Of a stretch of DNA of 64,000 nt, positions 36,178 through 44,970 are shown piece by piece. Both the position numbers and the translations under genes were made by a program. A model generated the notes under the pieces. The model saw only the letters and a list, made by a program, of their open reading frames with translations. It searched no databases and was not told where the DNA came from. Within the stretch, counting starts at the first letter, position 1. Each line of letters opens with the position of its first letter. This stretch comes from Celeribacter marinus (GTDB lineage Bacteria; Pseudomonadota; Alphaproteobacteria; Rhodobacterales; Rhodobacteraceae): NCBI RefSeq assembly GCF_001308265.1, contig NZ_CP012023.1, forward strand, positions 696,932-760,931, in the 5' to 3' direction.

Positions 36178-36228
36178 TGTGCGGATCACCGCACACCCGT
36201 TAGCGCCCACTGTGCGGATTTTCGCACA
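36178..36228. promoter_or_regulatory. Pair of 18-bp palindromes upstream of dctP (likely DctD sites)
   Basis: TGTGCGGATCACCGCACA (36178-36195) and TGTGCGGATTTTCGCACA (36211-36228) share a TGTGCGGAT half and a CGCACA half. Their centres are exactly 33 bases apart, about three helical turns, so two dimers would bind on the same face. They lie between dctP and the end of the metallo-beta-lactamase-fold gene, a 305-base gap with nothing else recognised. The likely binder is DctD, encoded nearby. Confidence 0.7.
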
Positions 36229-36277
36229 CGAGACACATGTCCGACTCAACTTTGGACCACGACAGGTATCGCCCGTC

Positions 36278-37192
36278 TCATTCCCACTCCATCGCCTCGA
36301 ACACGGCTTGCGCGTTACGTCCGGCCAATGCGTCGAACTGATCGAGATAGGAAAAGGCGGATTGGTCAACCATCACCGATCCGATGATGTCGCCCCCCGC
36401 GTCGATATGAGCGCCGATTTTGTCGCGCAAGTTCGCGAGATAGTCGCGTGTATCAGCCTGCGCTACGGCGAGTGTTGTCGCCGGCCCATGACCCGGAACA
36501 AGCACTAGGGGATCAAGGGCCTCTACCGCCGCGAATGCGTCTAGCCATGCGGCGCTGTTGGACACGTCCATGACGCCCAAAATGCGACCCACGTACACGA
36601 TATCACCCGTGAACACGACCCGCTCTTGTGGCAACCAAACGGCTGTATCGCCCGGCGTATGCGCCCCCGCAGGGTGGTGAAGCTCAATCTCTCGCCCCCC
36701 CGTGCTCAGCGTGTAATCTGTTGCAAACGTGATATCGGCGGTCGCGCCGTCCGTTCCCTCAAGCGCATCTCCGAGCAAGGTTGACAGTACCGTCATCTGC
36801 ATCGACTGACGCGCAGATTGATCACGCACTGCGTCCTGTGAGGCAATGACGGTTGCGCCCAAGTCCTGCCAATAGGCATTGGCGATCCACCGATGATCCT
36901 GTCCGCCCGTATTGATCACATGAGTCACCGGATGGTCGGTCAACGTAGCGATCACCGCATGAAGCGCCTCGGCCCCTTTGCGCGACCCGCCCGCATCCAC
37001 AAGCACTGCGCCCTGCTCGGTTTCGATCAAACCGAACGTCGCGTTATTGCCTAGGTTTTGCGCATTGCGCTGCTCGGCGGGACCTTCGATCGCCCAGACC
37101 CCCTCAGCCACATCATGCACGATCAACGCCTGTGACATCGAAGGACTCCCCAAAAAAAGAGTTGCGCAAATGGTTGTCAGAAAACGGATCAT
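36278..37192 (-). CDS. Secreted MBL-fold protein with altered zinc motif (SoxH-like)
   Basis: A 304-residue protein with a signal peptide (about 1-22, cut after MSQA) and a metallo-beta-lactamase fold: TFGLIETEQGAVLVDAGGS, PAGAHTPGDTAVWLPQERVVFTGDIVY, and LVPGHGPAT. The usual HxHxDH zinc motif is replaced by NTGGQDH (residues 94-100), losing two histidines, while the later His, Asp and His ligands remain. It resembles the SoxH-type periplasmic relatives. It lies between the dctP UAS and dctD, on the dct strand. The function is unknown. Confidence 0.78.
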   Translation of the reverse strand: MIRFLTTICATLFLGSPSMSQALIVHDVAEGVWAIEGPAEQRNAQNLGNNATFGLIETEQGAVLVDAGGSRKGAEALHAVIATLTDHPVTHVINTGGQDHRWIANAYWQDLGATVIASQDAVRDQSARQSMQMTVLSTLLGDALEGTDGATADITFATDYTLSTGGREIELHHPAGAHTPGDTAVWLPQERVVFTGDIVYVGRILGVMDVSNSAAWLDAFAAVEALDPLVLVPGHGPATTLAVAQADTRDYLANLRDKIGAHIDAGGDIIGSVMVDQSAFSYLDQFDALAGRNAQAVFEAMEWE

Positions 37193-37279
37193 GGTATCGC
37201 CCCTTTATAAAGCCACGGCCTCAGGTAGAGGGTAGACCAAAACATTCACTCAAGCGAATGTTTTATGGGCACACGGGAC

Positions 37280-38536
37280 TTACCCGCGATACAACTCCGC
37301 GCGCACACCGTGGCGCGCCAACTTATCATAAAACGTTTTGCGCGGCAGTTTCAATCCCTTGGCGGCCTCTGTCGCATTGCCATCGTGGCGTTGCAGTGCC
37401 GCAATCAACAATGAGCGCTCCACCTGCGCCAATTGTTCGGCCAGTCCCAATTCATCCTCTTGGGCCTCGCCCTCTGACAGGCCCATCGCGAACCGCATTG
37501 CCGCGTTCATCAAGCTGCGCGCATTGCCAGGCCAGTCTTGTGCCAGAAGGCGCGCCATCACATCGGGCGTCACGTTCGGACTAGGTAATCCGGCCTGTTC
37601 GCACGCAATGTCGACATAATGGCGAAACAGCACCGGAATATCCTCGCGCCGCTCGCGCAATGGCGGAATGCGGATCACGGCCGCCTCAAGGCGGTAAAAC
37701 AGATCGGGCGAAAATGTGCCATCACCCGCCAGTTTGCGCAGATCCGCATAGGTGCCTGCAATCAGGCGCGGACGGTCGTGATGCTCCAACAAATCCAAAA
37801 GCGCAAATTGCGCAACACTCGAAAGGCCCGCAACCTCATCCAAAAACACCGAGCCGTCTTTGGCCTCAAGGAACGCCGCCGCAAGGCTTTCAGCCGTCTG
37901 ACTAGCTGCGGAGAATTTCAGGAACGGCGCTTGGCTCCCTGCCGACAAAAGATGCACAACTTCGGCCATCTTGGCCGTGCCTACCCCCGGCTCCCCCGTC
38001 ACCAACACGTCCGCCGCAGAGCGCGACACAGCACGGGCCTCTTCGCGCATTTTTCGCGAAATTTGAGAGGTGCCGCGCAGCAACCGCGCCGCAGCGTCCC
38101 CCTGTGCCACCTGTCGTTTGAGACGGCGGTTTTCAAGCACCAACGCCCGTGTGCGAATAGCCTTTTCCACCACCGCCAGAAACTCGGACGGAGCACAGGG
38201 TTTTTCCAAGAAATCGAACGCGCCGGAGGAAATCCCTTTCACAGCCATTGGAATATCGCCCTCACCCGTGAGCAAGATCACAGGCAGTTCGGGGTCAATT
38301 TCATACGCATATTCAAGAAGTTGAAAGCCGTCCTTACCGGGCATACGGATGTCTGTGACCACGACACCGGCAAAGTCGCGGCTGATATGATCTTTGGCCT
38401 CAATGTAGCTGCCCGCAAGCGTGACCACCAAATCGGCAAGCTCCAACGTCTGGCCCAACGCCTCGCGCACGGACAGATCATCGTCGACCATCAACACCCG
38501 CTCAACCGCTGTGCCGCGCCTGCCTAATCCGCTCAT
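37280..38536 (-). CDS. dctD: DctD-type response regulator, degenerate sigma-54 activator
   Basis: The 418-residue protein has a receiver domain (residues 13-125; phosphoacceptor Asp62 in VVVTDIRMPG, Lys in FLEKP), an AAA+ domain (about 155-315) and a Fis-type helix-turn-helix (GNATEAAKGLKLPRKTFYDKLARHG). The AAA+ domain is reduced: Walker A reads GEPGVGTA with Thr instead of Lys, and the GAFTGA sigma-54 loop is missing; the chain goes straight from KFSAASQTAESLAAAF to the Walker B GSVFLDEV. It is coupled to dctB by an ATGA overlap. It is more likely a sigma-70-type activator or repressor than a sigma-54 activator. Confidence 0.88.
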   Translation of the reverse strand: MSGLGRRGTAVERVLMVDDDLSVREALGQTLELADLVVTLAGSYIEAKDHISRDFAGVVVTDIRMPGKDGFQLLEYAYEIDPELPVILLTGEGDIPMAVKGISSGAFDFLEKPCAPSEFLAVVEKAIRTRALVLENRRLKRQVAQGDAAARLLRGTSQISRKMREEARAVSRSAADVLVTGEPGVGTAKMAEVVHLLSAGSQAPFLKFSAASQTAESLAAAFLEAKDGSVFLDEVAGLSSVAQFALLDLLEHHDRPRLIAGTYADLRKLAGDGTFSPDLFYRLEAAVIRIPPLRERREDIPVLFRHYVDIACEQAGLPSPNVTPDVMARLLAQDWPGNARSLMNAAMRFAMGLSEGEAQEDELGLAEQLAQVERSLLIAALQRHDGNATEAAKGLKLPRKTFYDKLARHGVRAELYRG

Positions 38537-40320
38537 CGCAATGTCGCCTCATGTTCGCGACCCGCACGGGTCAATTCGATTGTAAACTGCGCGCCACCGC
38601 CACTGCCCGCAGGGCGATTTGCGCCTTTTATCTTGCCGCCAAAGGATTGGATCAACCCATAGGAGATCGATAGGCCAAGCCCCATGCCCTGTGCGGCGCC
38701 CACCTCCTTGGTGGTGTAAAACGGATCAAACATTTTGTCAGGATCGGCAATGCCCGGACCGGTATCCGTGACGACAAGTGAAACGGGATCACCATCCGTC
38801 ACCTCAATCATGAGCGTTTTTTGGGGGCTATCGCCCATCGCATCGACCGCATTGGACACAAGGTTCATCACCACCTGTTGCAGGCGCACATCTCCGCCAC
38901 GCACCCAAACGGGTGCCACGCAAGTCCACTCGACCGTGACACCTGCGGCGGCAATTTTGGCCCCTGTCATCTCTAGGGTGGCATCGATCACCGCGCAAAG
39001 ATCGACATCTGTAATCGCCTCGTTTTCCTGACGCGCAAAGGCCCGCAGGTTTTTGATGATCCGCCCCATGCGGCGCGCCAGTTCGGAAATCCGACCAAGA
39101 TTTTGCGCCGCCTCATCCGCACGCTCACGTTCCAAAAACGCCTGTGCATTTTCGGCAAAAGACCGAATGGCCATAAGCGGTTGGTTGAGTTCGTGACTGA
39201 TCCCCGCCGACATTTCACCCAGCGCCGACAGTTTGCCCGCCTGTACCAGATCGGCTTGAGCGCGTTTGAGGCGCGCCTCTGTCTCTTCGCGTTCCGTGAT
39301 CTCGCGTTTCAACTCGCGGTTGGCCGCCTCTAAGGCATGTGTGCGTTTGGCGACCCGCGCCTCAAGACGCGAATTGGCCTCCGCCAAGGTCCGTCTGCGC
39401 TCCATCGCAACCCATGCAAATGCGCCAAACGTCAAGAATAAAGCCGTTGCAAATCCCGACTGTAGTCTCGCGAGGGCACGCACCGGCGCGAGATCCAACA
39501 ACAACTCCCCTGTCAACTCGATCACCGGAAGCGATTGCGTCAAATGCAGCGCGCGCGATGGGATATACGGCCCCGCATCCAGATCGAACACCTCGTGGCC
39601 ACTTGTGATGCGCGCGCGAATGACCGGCAAATCGCCCCCGATCCCGCCCCGCAAAACCAATTCGCCACGGTTGGCGACAAACACCACGCCCGCCCGATCG
39701 GTAAAATATGTGGCTGAGGGGTCTGTCGGCCACGACCATTCCAATTCACCCACATCGACGCTCACCAGAACCGCCCCCCGCGAGGCACCGCCCGGATAAA
39801 AAACAGGCGCTGCAAACATAAAACGCCGCCGCCCCGCGTCATCAACGTAATGCGCAACCCCAAGCGCACCGTCCAGCGCACGTTTAAACGCCACTGTCGC
39901 CCCCGACGATAGCCGGATCGCATCGCCCGTGTCGGCCAGAACATACCCCTTGCGTGACACGATGGAGATTGATTTCGCCCCGGTTTTATCCGCCATACTC
40001 AGCAATAGCGCATCTGCCGCCTCGACCTGTGAGCGCGCATTTCCGCCCTCCAGAATGGTGGTCAGCGTCGTCGGGTGATCGGCCAGAAACACGGCGAGTT
40101 CGCGGTAACGCTGCAATCCGGTCGTCAACCGGTCCGAGGCCAATGCCAGATCAGACCGCCCGCGCGCCGCCGCCTGATCGAGTTCCGCGCGGTAGGCGAA
40201 TTCATAGACCGCCGCCCCGAACACGGCCGCTGCCAGTGCGAACACAACGGCAAGTCCCGCGCGGCGTGGCGCGGGCGCTTTGGCAGCTATCGGCTGGTGC
40301 GGATCAGGTGCGGTCATCAT
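38533..40320 (-). CDS. dctB: DctB-type sensor histidine kinase
   Basis: A 595-residue membrane kinase. A helix at residues 20-42 and a second near 290-308 enclose a periplasmic sensor domain of the dCache type seen in DctB (GYVLADTGDAIRLSSGATVAFKRALDG). After it come a coiled coil, the H box (SAGISHELNQPL), and N, G1, F and G2 boxes (NLVSNAVDA, DTGPGIAD, MFDPFYTTK, GMGLGLSIS). It senses C4-dicarboxylates in relatives. It precedes dctD with a four-base overlap. Its start (two adjacent Met codons, 40320/40317) lies 61 bases from the divergent P450. Confidence 0.92.
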   Translation of the reverse strand: MMTAPDPHQPIAAKAPAPRRAGLAVVFALAAAVFGAAVYEFAYRAELDQAAARGRSDLALASDRLTTGLQRYRELAVFLADHPTTLTTILEGGNARSQVEAADALLLSMADKTGAKSISIVSRKGYVLADTGDAIRLSSGATVAFKRALDGALGVAHYVDDAGRRRFMFAAPVFYPGGASRGAVLVSVDVGELEWSWPTDPSATYFTDRAGVVFVANRGELVLRGGIGGDLPVIRARITSGHEVFDLDAGPYIPSRALHLTQSLPVIELTGELLLDLAPVRALARLQSGFATALFLTFGAFAWVAMERRRTLAEANSRLEARVAKRTHALEAANRELKREITEREETEARLKRAQADLVQAGKLSALGEMSAGISHELNQPLMAIRSFAENAQAFLERERADEAAQNLGRISELARRMGRIIKNLRAFARQENEAITDVDLCAVIDATLEMTGAKIAAAGVTVEWTCVAPVWVRGGDVRLQQVVMNLVSNAVDAMGDSPQKTLMIEVTDGDPVSLVVTDTGPGIADPDKMFDPFYTTKEVGAAQGMGLGLSISYGLIQSFGGKIKGANRPAGSGGGAQFTIELTRAGREHEATLR

Positions 40321-40381
40321 TTGGCCCGTACTTTAGAAAGAACGGCTTGCAAAGCAAAGCGGATAGCGGCAGCGTCCGCAC

Positions 40382-41578
40382 ATGCTCCACTTTGATCAAG
40401 ATCCAAAAGACCCCGCCTTTGTTCAAGACCCGTATGGGTTTTATGCCCGTCTGCGCGACAGCGGCCCCCTTGCCTATTGGACAGAACTGGGCGTTCCCGT
40501 GCTGACGGGCTACGACGGTGTGTCGATGGCGCTGCGCGACAACCGGTTTGGCCGCGAAGCCCCACAGGGATTCGCCCGCCCTATCCCGAAAGGCTTGCAG
40601 CACTTTTACGAGATCGATGCCCATTCCATGTTGGAACTTGAAGGCGAACGCCATAGGCGGTTACGTGGGTTGGTGTTGCGCGCGTTTACCTCGCGCCGGA
40701 TCAAGGACCTTATGCCCGAGATCACCGCGATCTGTGATGATCTGTTGGATAAGATCGACACGCACACGGGCGAAACGGATTTATTGCAGAGCTTTTGTCA
40801 GCCGCTGCCCGTGCGCGTCATCTCACGTCTGTTGGGCGTCCCCGAAGAGATGTGTGATCAATTGCTGGCGTGGTCCAATGCCATGGTCGCGGTCTATACC
40901 CCCCTACGCACCCCCGAGATTGAAGCCGCAGCCGAACAGGCCGCGCGCGAATTTTCGACCTTTATGCGCAGGTACGTTGAGGCGCGCCGCACAACACCGC
41001 GCGACGATCTCATCACGCACCTTATTGCCGCCGAAGAAGATGGGGAAAAGCTATCGACCGATGAGTTGATCTCGACCTGTATCTTACTTTTGAATGCGGG
41101 CCACGAGGCGACCGTGCATAGCCTTGGCATTGCCGTCAAAACCCTATTGGAGACCGAGACACCCCCAGACGCTCTGACTGATGGGGCCATTGATGCCACG
41201 CTTGAGGAGGTTTTGCGCTACGATCCGCCGCTGCATTTCTTTGATCGTTGGGTCTATAAGGACATGTGCTTTATGGGCCATGAGTTCAAGCGCGGCGATA
41301 AAGTCGGGCTATTGCTTGCCTCGGCCAATCGCGATGAGACCGCGTGGGATGAGGCCGACCGCTTTAGACCCGCCCGCCCGATCAAACAAAACATGGCCTT
41401 TGGTGTGGGACTGCATTTTTGTGTCGGCGCGCCACTTGCGCGATTGGAGATGCGCGTGGCTTTGCCGCGACTGTTTGAACGCTACCCGGACTTGGCACTT
41501 GCCGCGCCACCTGACTACGCCAACACGTGGCATTTCCACGGATTACGCAGTTTGCGCGTGCGGCTCGGCCAAAAGTGA
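40382..41578 (+). CDS. Cytochrome P450
   Basis: A 398-residue soluble class I P450. The heme ligand Cys347 is in FGVGLHFCVGAPLAR, and the ExxR motif is E276-VLR279. In helix I the usual threonine is replaced: AGHEATV (239-245). Needs a ferredoxin and reductase that are not in the window. It lies between dctB (divergent, 61 bases) and trpC (same strand, 74 bases), so it may be cotranscribed with trpC-moaC-moeA. The substrate is unknown. Confidence 0.92.
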   Translation: MLHFDQDPKDPAFVQDPYGFYARLRDSGPLAYWTELGVPVLTGYDGVSMALRDNRFGREAPQGFARPIPKGLQHFYEIDAHSMLELEGERHRRLRGLVLRAFTSRRIKDLMPEITAICDDLLDKIDTHTGETDLLQSFCQPLPVRVISRLLGVPEEMCDQLLAWSNAMVAVYTPLRTPEIEAAAEQAAREFSTFMRRYVEARRTTPRDDLITHLIAAEEDGEKLSTDELISTCILLLNAGHEATVHSLGIAVKTLLETETPPDALTDGAIDATLEEVLRYDPPLHFFDRWVYKDMCFMGHEFKRGDKVGLLLASANRDETAWDEADRFRPARPIKQNMAFGVGLHFCVGAPLARLEMRVALPRLFERYPDLALAAPPDYANTWHFHGLRSLRVRLGQK

Positions 41579-41652
41579 GTATTTTACGCGCAAAGACGAC
41601 ATACCAGCGCGCGGCCCCGCAGCGCCGCACGAGACCATAGGGATACACGGCC

Positions 41653-42459
41653 ATGACAACAGTTCTCGATAAAATCAAAGCCTATAAACTCGACGAAGTG
41701 GCCGCAGCCAAACAGGCTGTGCCATTGGCCGACCTTGAGGACATGGCCAGTGCCCAAGATGCGCCACGCGGATTTGCAGCCGCCTTACAAACGGCGTCCA
41801 AATCGGGATATGGATTGATTGCCGAAGTCAAAAAGGCCTCTCCCTCCAAGGGGCTAATTCGTGCGGATTTCAACCCGCCAGCCATTGCGCGGGCCTATGA
41901 GGACGGCGGAGCGGCCTGTTTGTCCGTGCTCACAGACACCCCATCCTTTCAAGGGGCGCCGGAGTATTTGATCCAAGCGCGCGGCGAGGTCCGCATTCCA
42001 GTCTTGCGCAAAGACTTTATGTACGACACCTACCAAGTGACCGAGGCCCGTGCATGGGGGGCTGATGCCATTTTGATCATCATGGCCAGTGTGGATGACG
42101 GGCAAGCCCGCGAGCTTGAGGAGGCCGCATTCGCCCTTGGCATGGATGTCTTGGTCGAAGTGCATGATGCCGAGGAGTTGGAACGTGCCGCAGCTCTCAA
42201 ATCCCCGCTGCTCGGGATCAACAACCGCAATCTGAAAACCTTTGAGACGACATTGGACACAACCCGCCACCTGTCGCGGATGGCCACGGAAGACCGCATA
42301 TTGGTGTGCGAAAGCGGGTTGAGCACCCCTGCCGATCTGGCCGATATGGCAAGCTACGGCGCGCGGTGTTTCTTGATCGGCGAAAGCTTGATGCGCCAAG
42401 ACGATGTTGAGGCCGCCACACGTGCCCTTTTGGCCAAACCAGTGGGAGGCGCGTTGTAA
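41653..42459 (+). CDS. trpC: Indole-3-glycerol phosphate synthase
   Basis: A 268-residue TIM barrel enzyme closing the indole ring in tryptophan synthesis. It has the catalytic [10 protein letters not shown] loop, [41 protein letters not shown] and LIGESLMR. Length is normal. It precedes moaC by one base, a coupling seen in other Rhodobacterales, but it is cut off from trpGD by the 9-kb block at 32.7-41.6 kb. Confidence 0.95.
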   Translation: MTTVLDKIKAYKLDEVAAAKQAVPLADLEDMASAQDAPRGFAAALQTASKSGYGLIAEVKKASPSKGLIRADFNPPAIARAYEDGGAACLSVLTDTPSFQGAPEYLIQARGEVRIPVLRKDFMYDTYQVTEARAWGADAILIIMASVDDGQARELEEAAFALGMDVLVEVHDAEELERAAALKSPLLGINNRNLKTFETTLDTTRHLSRMATEDRILVCESGLSTPADLADMASYGARCFLIGESLMRQDDVEAATRALLAKPVGGAL

Positions 42460-42460
42460 T

Positions 42461-42952
42461 ATGGCGGATCTGACCCATTTCGACGCGGGCGGCAACGCGC
42501 ATATGGTCGATGTCTCCGACAAACCCGTGACCGATCGCAGCGCCACCGCCGAAGCTGCAATCAAAATGACCGCACAGACTCTCGCCCATATTACCCAAGG
42601 CACGGCCAAGAAAGGGGATGTGTTGGGCGTGGCGCGACTGGCGGGTATCATGGGCGCAAAAAAGACCGCCGACCTCATCCCGCTGTGCCATCCCTTACCG
42701 ATCACCAAAGTGGCCGTTGATCTGATCCCCGACGACACATTGCCCGGTGTCCGCATTCAGGCGACGGTGAAAACGTCCGGCCAAACCGGTGTCGAGATGG
42801 AGGCGCTAACGGCCGCAACCACCGCCGCACTCACCGTCTACGACATGCTCAAAGCGGTCGAGAAAGGCATGGAGATCACGTCTGTGCGCTTGTTGCGCAA
42901 AGAGGGCGGAAAATCCGGTCTGTTCGAGGCGCAGACGCAGGCCCGCTCATGA
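42461..42952 (+). CDS. moaC: Cyclic pyranopterin monophosphate synthase
   Basis: MoaC makes cyclic pyranopterin monophosphate in molybdenum cofactor synthesis. The 163-residue protein starts at the ATG one base after the trpC stop, with GGGAGG eleven bases ahead. Signature residues are in [13 protein letters not shown] and [23 protein letters not shown], with the catalytic Lys in [10 protein letters not shown]. It overlaps moeA by four bases (ATGA). Confidence 0.95.
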   Translation: MADLTHFDAGGNAHMVDVSDKPVTDRSATAEAAIKMTAQTLAHITQGTAKKGDVLGVARLAGIMGAKKTADLIPLCHPLPITKVAVDLIPDDTLPGVRIQATVKTSGQTGVEMEALTAATTAALTVYDMLKAVEKGMEITSVRLLRKEGGKSGLFEAQTQARS

Positions 42953-44121
42953 TTTCCGTCTCGGATGCCCTCGCAGAGGTCTTTGCACTGTGTACGCAGG
43001 TTGACACCCAAACCGTGGATCTACGCCACGCTGCGGGTCGCGTCTTGGCAACCCCTGCGCGCGCCCTGCGCGATCAGCCGCCCTTTGCCTCCTCCGCTAT
43101 GGATGGCTACGCGGTGTGCGACACCGATATCCCCCAAGGCGCACAGTTTACGGTCGTTGGCGAAGCGGCCGCAGGACACGCCTTTGAGGGGCGCATTGCG
43201 GCAGGACAAGCGGTGCGCATTTTTACCGGCGCACCCGTCCCGCCCCCCTGCACCCGCGTTATCATCCAAGAGGACGTGACCCGCGCGGGCGATCTGATCA
43301 CACTCACAGCACCTCTCAGCGGCACATTAAACATTCGCCCCCTTGGCGGGGATTTCAAATCGGGCGATAACATTGCCGCTCCACGCCGCCTATCCGCTCA
43401 AGACGTCACCCTTTTGGCCGCGATGAACGTCGCGCAGGTTGAGGTGTTTCGCAAACCCGTCGTCGCCCTGATCGCCACAGGCGACGAATTGGTGATGCCC
43501 GGAGAGACGCCGAATGCGTCCCAAATTATCGCCTCCAACAGCTTTGGATTGGCCGCAATGATCGAGGCCGCGGGCGGTATCGCACGGATGCTACCGATTG
43601 CGCGCGATACCGAAAGCGCGCTGCGCCAATCGTTCGATCTGGCCGCAGGGGCCGATGTGATTGTGACCATCGGCGGGGCATCGGTTGGGGATCACGACAT
43701 TGTCGCGAAAGTGGCGAGTGATCTCGGCCTTGATCGTGCATTTTACAAAGTTGCAATGCGCCCCGGGAAACCCCTCATGGCGGGACGTCTCAACGGCGCC
43801 TTGATGATCGGGTTGCCCGGAAATCCGGTGTCGTCGATGGTCACGGCACAGTTGTTTTTGATCCCTGCGCTCATGGCGATGATGGGCCTCCCTGCACGGC
43901 CCGCCCCGCGCGAGACCCATGTCGTGTTGAGCGATCTTGAGGCCAATGGTCCGCGCGAACATTATATGCGCGCACACCTGACCCCGACAGGCATTGAGCC
44001 GTTCGCGCGTCAAGACAGCTCGCTCATGTCCATCTTGTCGCACGCAAACGCCCTTATCGTGCGCGCACCACACGCGCCCGCCGCACGCGCGGGTGATCTG
44101 ATCGCGTGTATCAAGATTTAG
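42949..44121 (+). CDS. moeA: Molybdopterin molybdenumtransferase
   Basis: MoeA inserts molybdate into adenylylated molybdopterin. The 390-residue protein has [13 protein letters not shown] at the start, [40 protein letters not shown] and the [27 protein letters not shown] segment. It is coupled to moaC. Confidence 0.95.
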   Translation: MISVSDALAEVFALCTQVDTQTVDLRHAAGRVLATPARALRDQPPFASSAMDGYAVCDTDIPQGAQFTVVGEAAAGHAFEGRIAAGQAVRIFTGAPVPPPCTRVIIQEDVTRAGDLITLTAPLSGTLNIRPLGGDFKSGDNIAAPRRLSAQDVTLLAAMNVAQVEVFRKPVVALIATGDELVMPGETPNASQIIASNSFGLAAMIEAAGGIARMLPIARDTESALRQSFDLAAGADVIVTIGGASVGDHDIVAKVASDLGLDRAFYKVAMRPGKPLMAGRLNGALMIGLPGNPVSSMVTAQLFLIPALMAMMGLPARPAPRETHVVLSDLEANGPREHYMRAHLTPTGIEPFARQDSSLMSILSHANALIVRAPHAPAARAGDLIACIKI

Positions 44122-44172
44122 CGACCAGCACCGCGCCATGACAGCGAGATGGCAGTGATCGCGACACAGTTG

Positions 44173-44212
44173 TTGACACAATTGGAGAACACGAGTAGAA
44201 CATAGTCAGAAC
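44173..44212 (+). promoter_or_regulatory. lexA promoter with overlapping tandem LexA boxes
   Basis: A -35 TTGACA (44173-44178) is followed after 17 bases by a -10-like TAGAAC (44196-44201). Three GAAC half-sites at 44187, 44198 and 44209 are spaced 11 bases apart, giving two overlapping GAAC-N7-GAAC boxes (the complement of GTTC-N7-GTTC). This is the layout expected for autoregulation of lexA. Confidence 0.85.
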
Positions 44213-44259
44213 ACGGGTCGTTTGTAGACCCTTTCGCCCACCAAAACGGGAGCGCGCAG

Positions 44260-44970
44260 ATGCTGACAAAGAAACAAATGCAACTCTTGGAGTTCATCGA
44301 CACACGGATGCGCAAGGATGGCGTCCCACCCTCTTTTGACGAGATGAAAGAGGCGTTGGATCTACGCTCTAAATCGGGCATCCATCGCCTGATCACAGCT
44401 CTTGAGGAACGTGGGTTTATTCGTCGTCTTGCACATCGCGCACGGGCGATTGAAATCGTCAAACTCCCCGAGGCATTGGGGGGCGAACCCACCGCGCCGA
44501 CCGTTGCAGGGTTCACGCCGCGCGTGATTGATGGTGATCGCCCCAATACTCCACCCCCTGCCGCCGCGATGGATGTGTCTGTCGACGCCGTGAGCCTACC
44601 AATGATGGGCAAAATAGCCGCAGGCGTTCCGATTGAAGCCGTGCAAGATCACGACCGAGGCGTCTCTGTTCCGTCAATGATGCTATCGGGTCATGGAAAT
44701 CACTACGCCCTTGAGGTCAAAGGCGACTCGATGATTGATGCGGGGATCAACTCCGGCGATATCGTGGTGATCCAAGAAACATCTGCGGTGCGTGATGGTG
44801 ATATCGTTGTCGCTATGGTCGAGGGATACGAGACAACCCTCAAAACCTTTCGCAAAATGGGTGATCGCGTTGCATTGGAAGCGGCAAATACGGCCTATGA
44901 AACCCGCATTCTGCCTGCCGATCAGGTTGAGGTGCAGGGAAAACTTGTGGGCCTGATCCGCAGCTACTGA
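44260..44970 (+). CDS. lexA: LexA repressor
   Basis: The SOS repressor. The 236-residue protein has an N-terminal helix-turn-helix (residues 1-65, with [30 protein letters not shown]), a 60-residue linker and a C-terminal latent protease. The Ala-Gly cleavage site is in [11 protein letters not shown], the catalytic Ser in GDSMIDAGI and the Lys in GYETTLKTF. RecA-stimulated self-cleavage at Ala-Gly should release the uvrA and lexA operators seen in this window. It overlaps the convergent comEC by seven bases. Confidence 0.96.
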   Translation: MLTKKQMQLLEFIDTRMRKDGVPPSFDEMKEALDLRSKSGIHRLITALEERGFIRRLAHRARAIEIVKLPEALGGEPTAPTVAGFTPRVIDGDRPNTPPPAAAMDVSVDAVSLPMMGKIAAGVPIEAVQDHDRGVSVPSMMLSGHGNHYALEVKGDSMIDAGINSGDIVVIQETSAVRDGDIVVAMVEGYETTLKTFRKMGDRVALEAANTAYETRILPADQVEVQGKLVGLIRSY

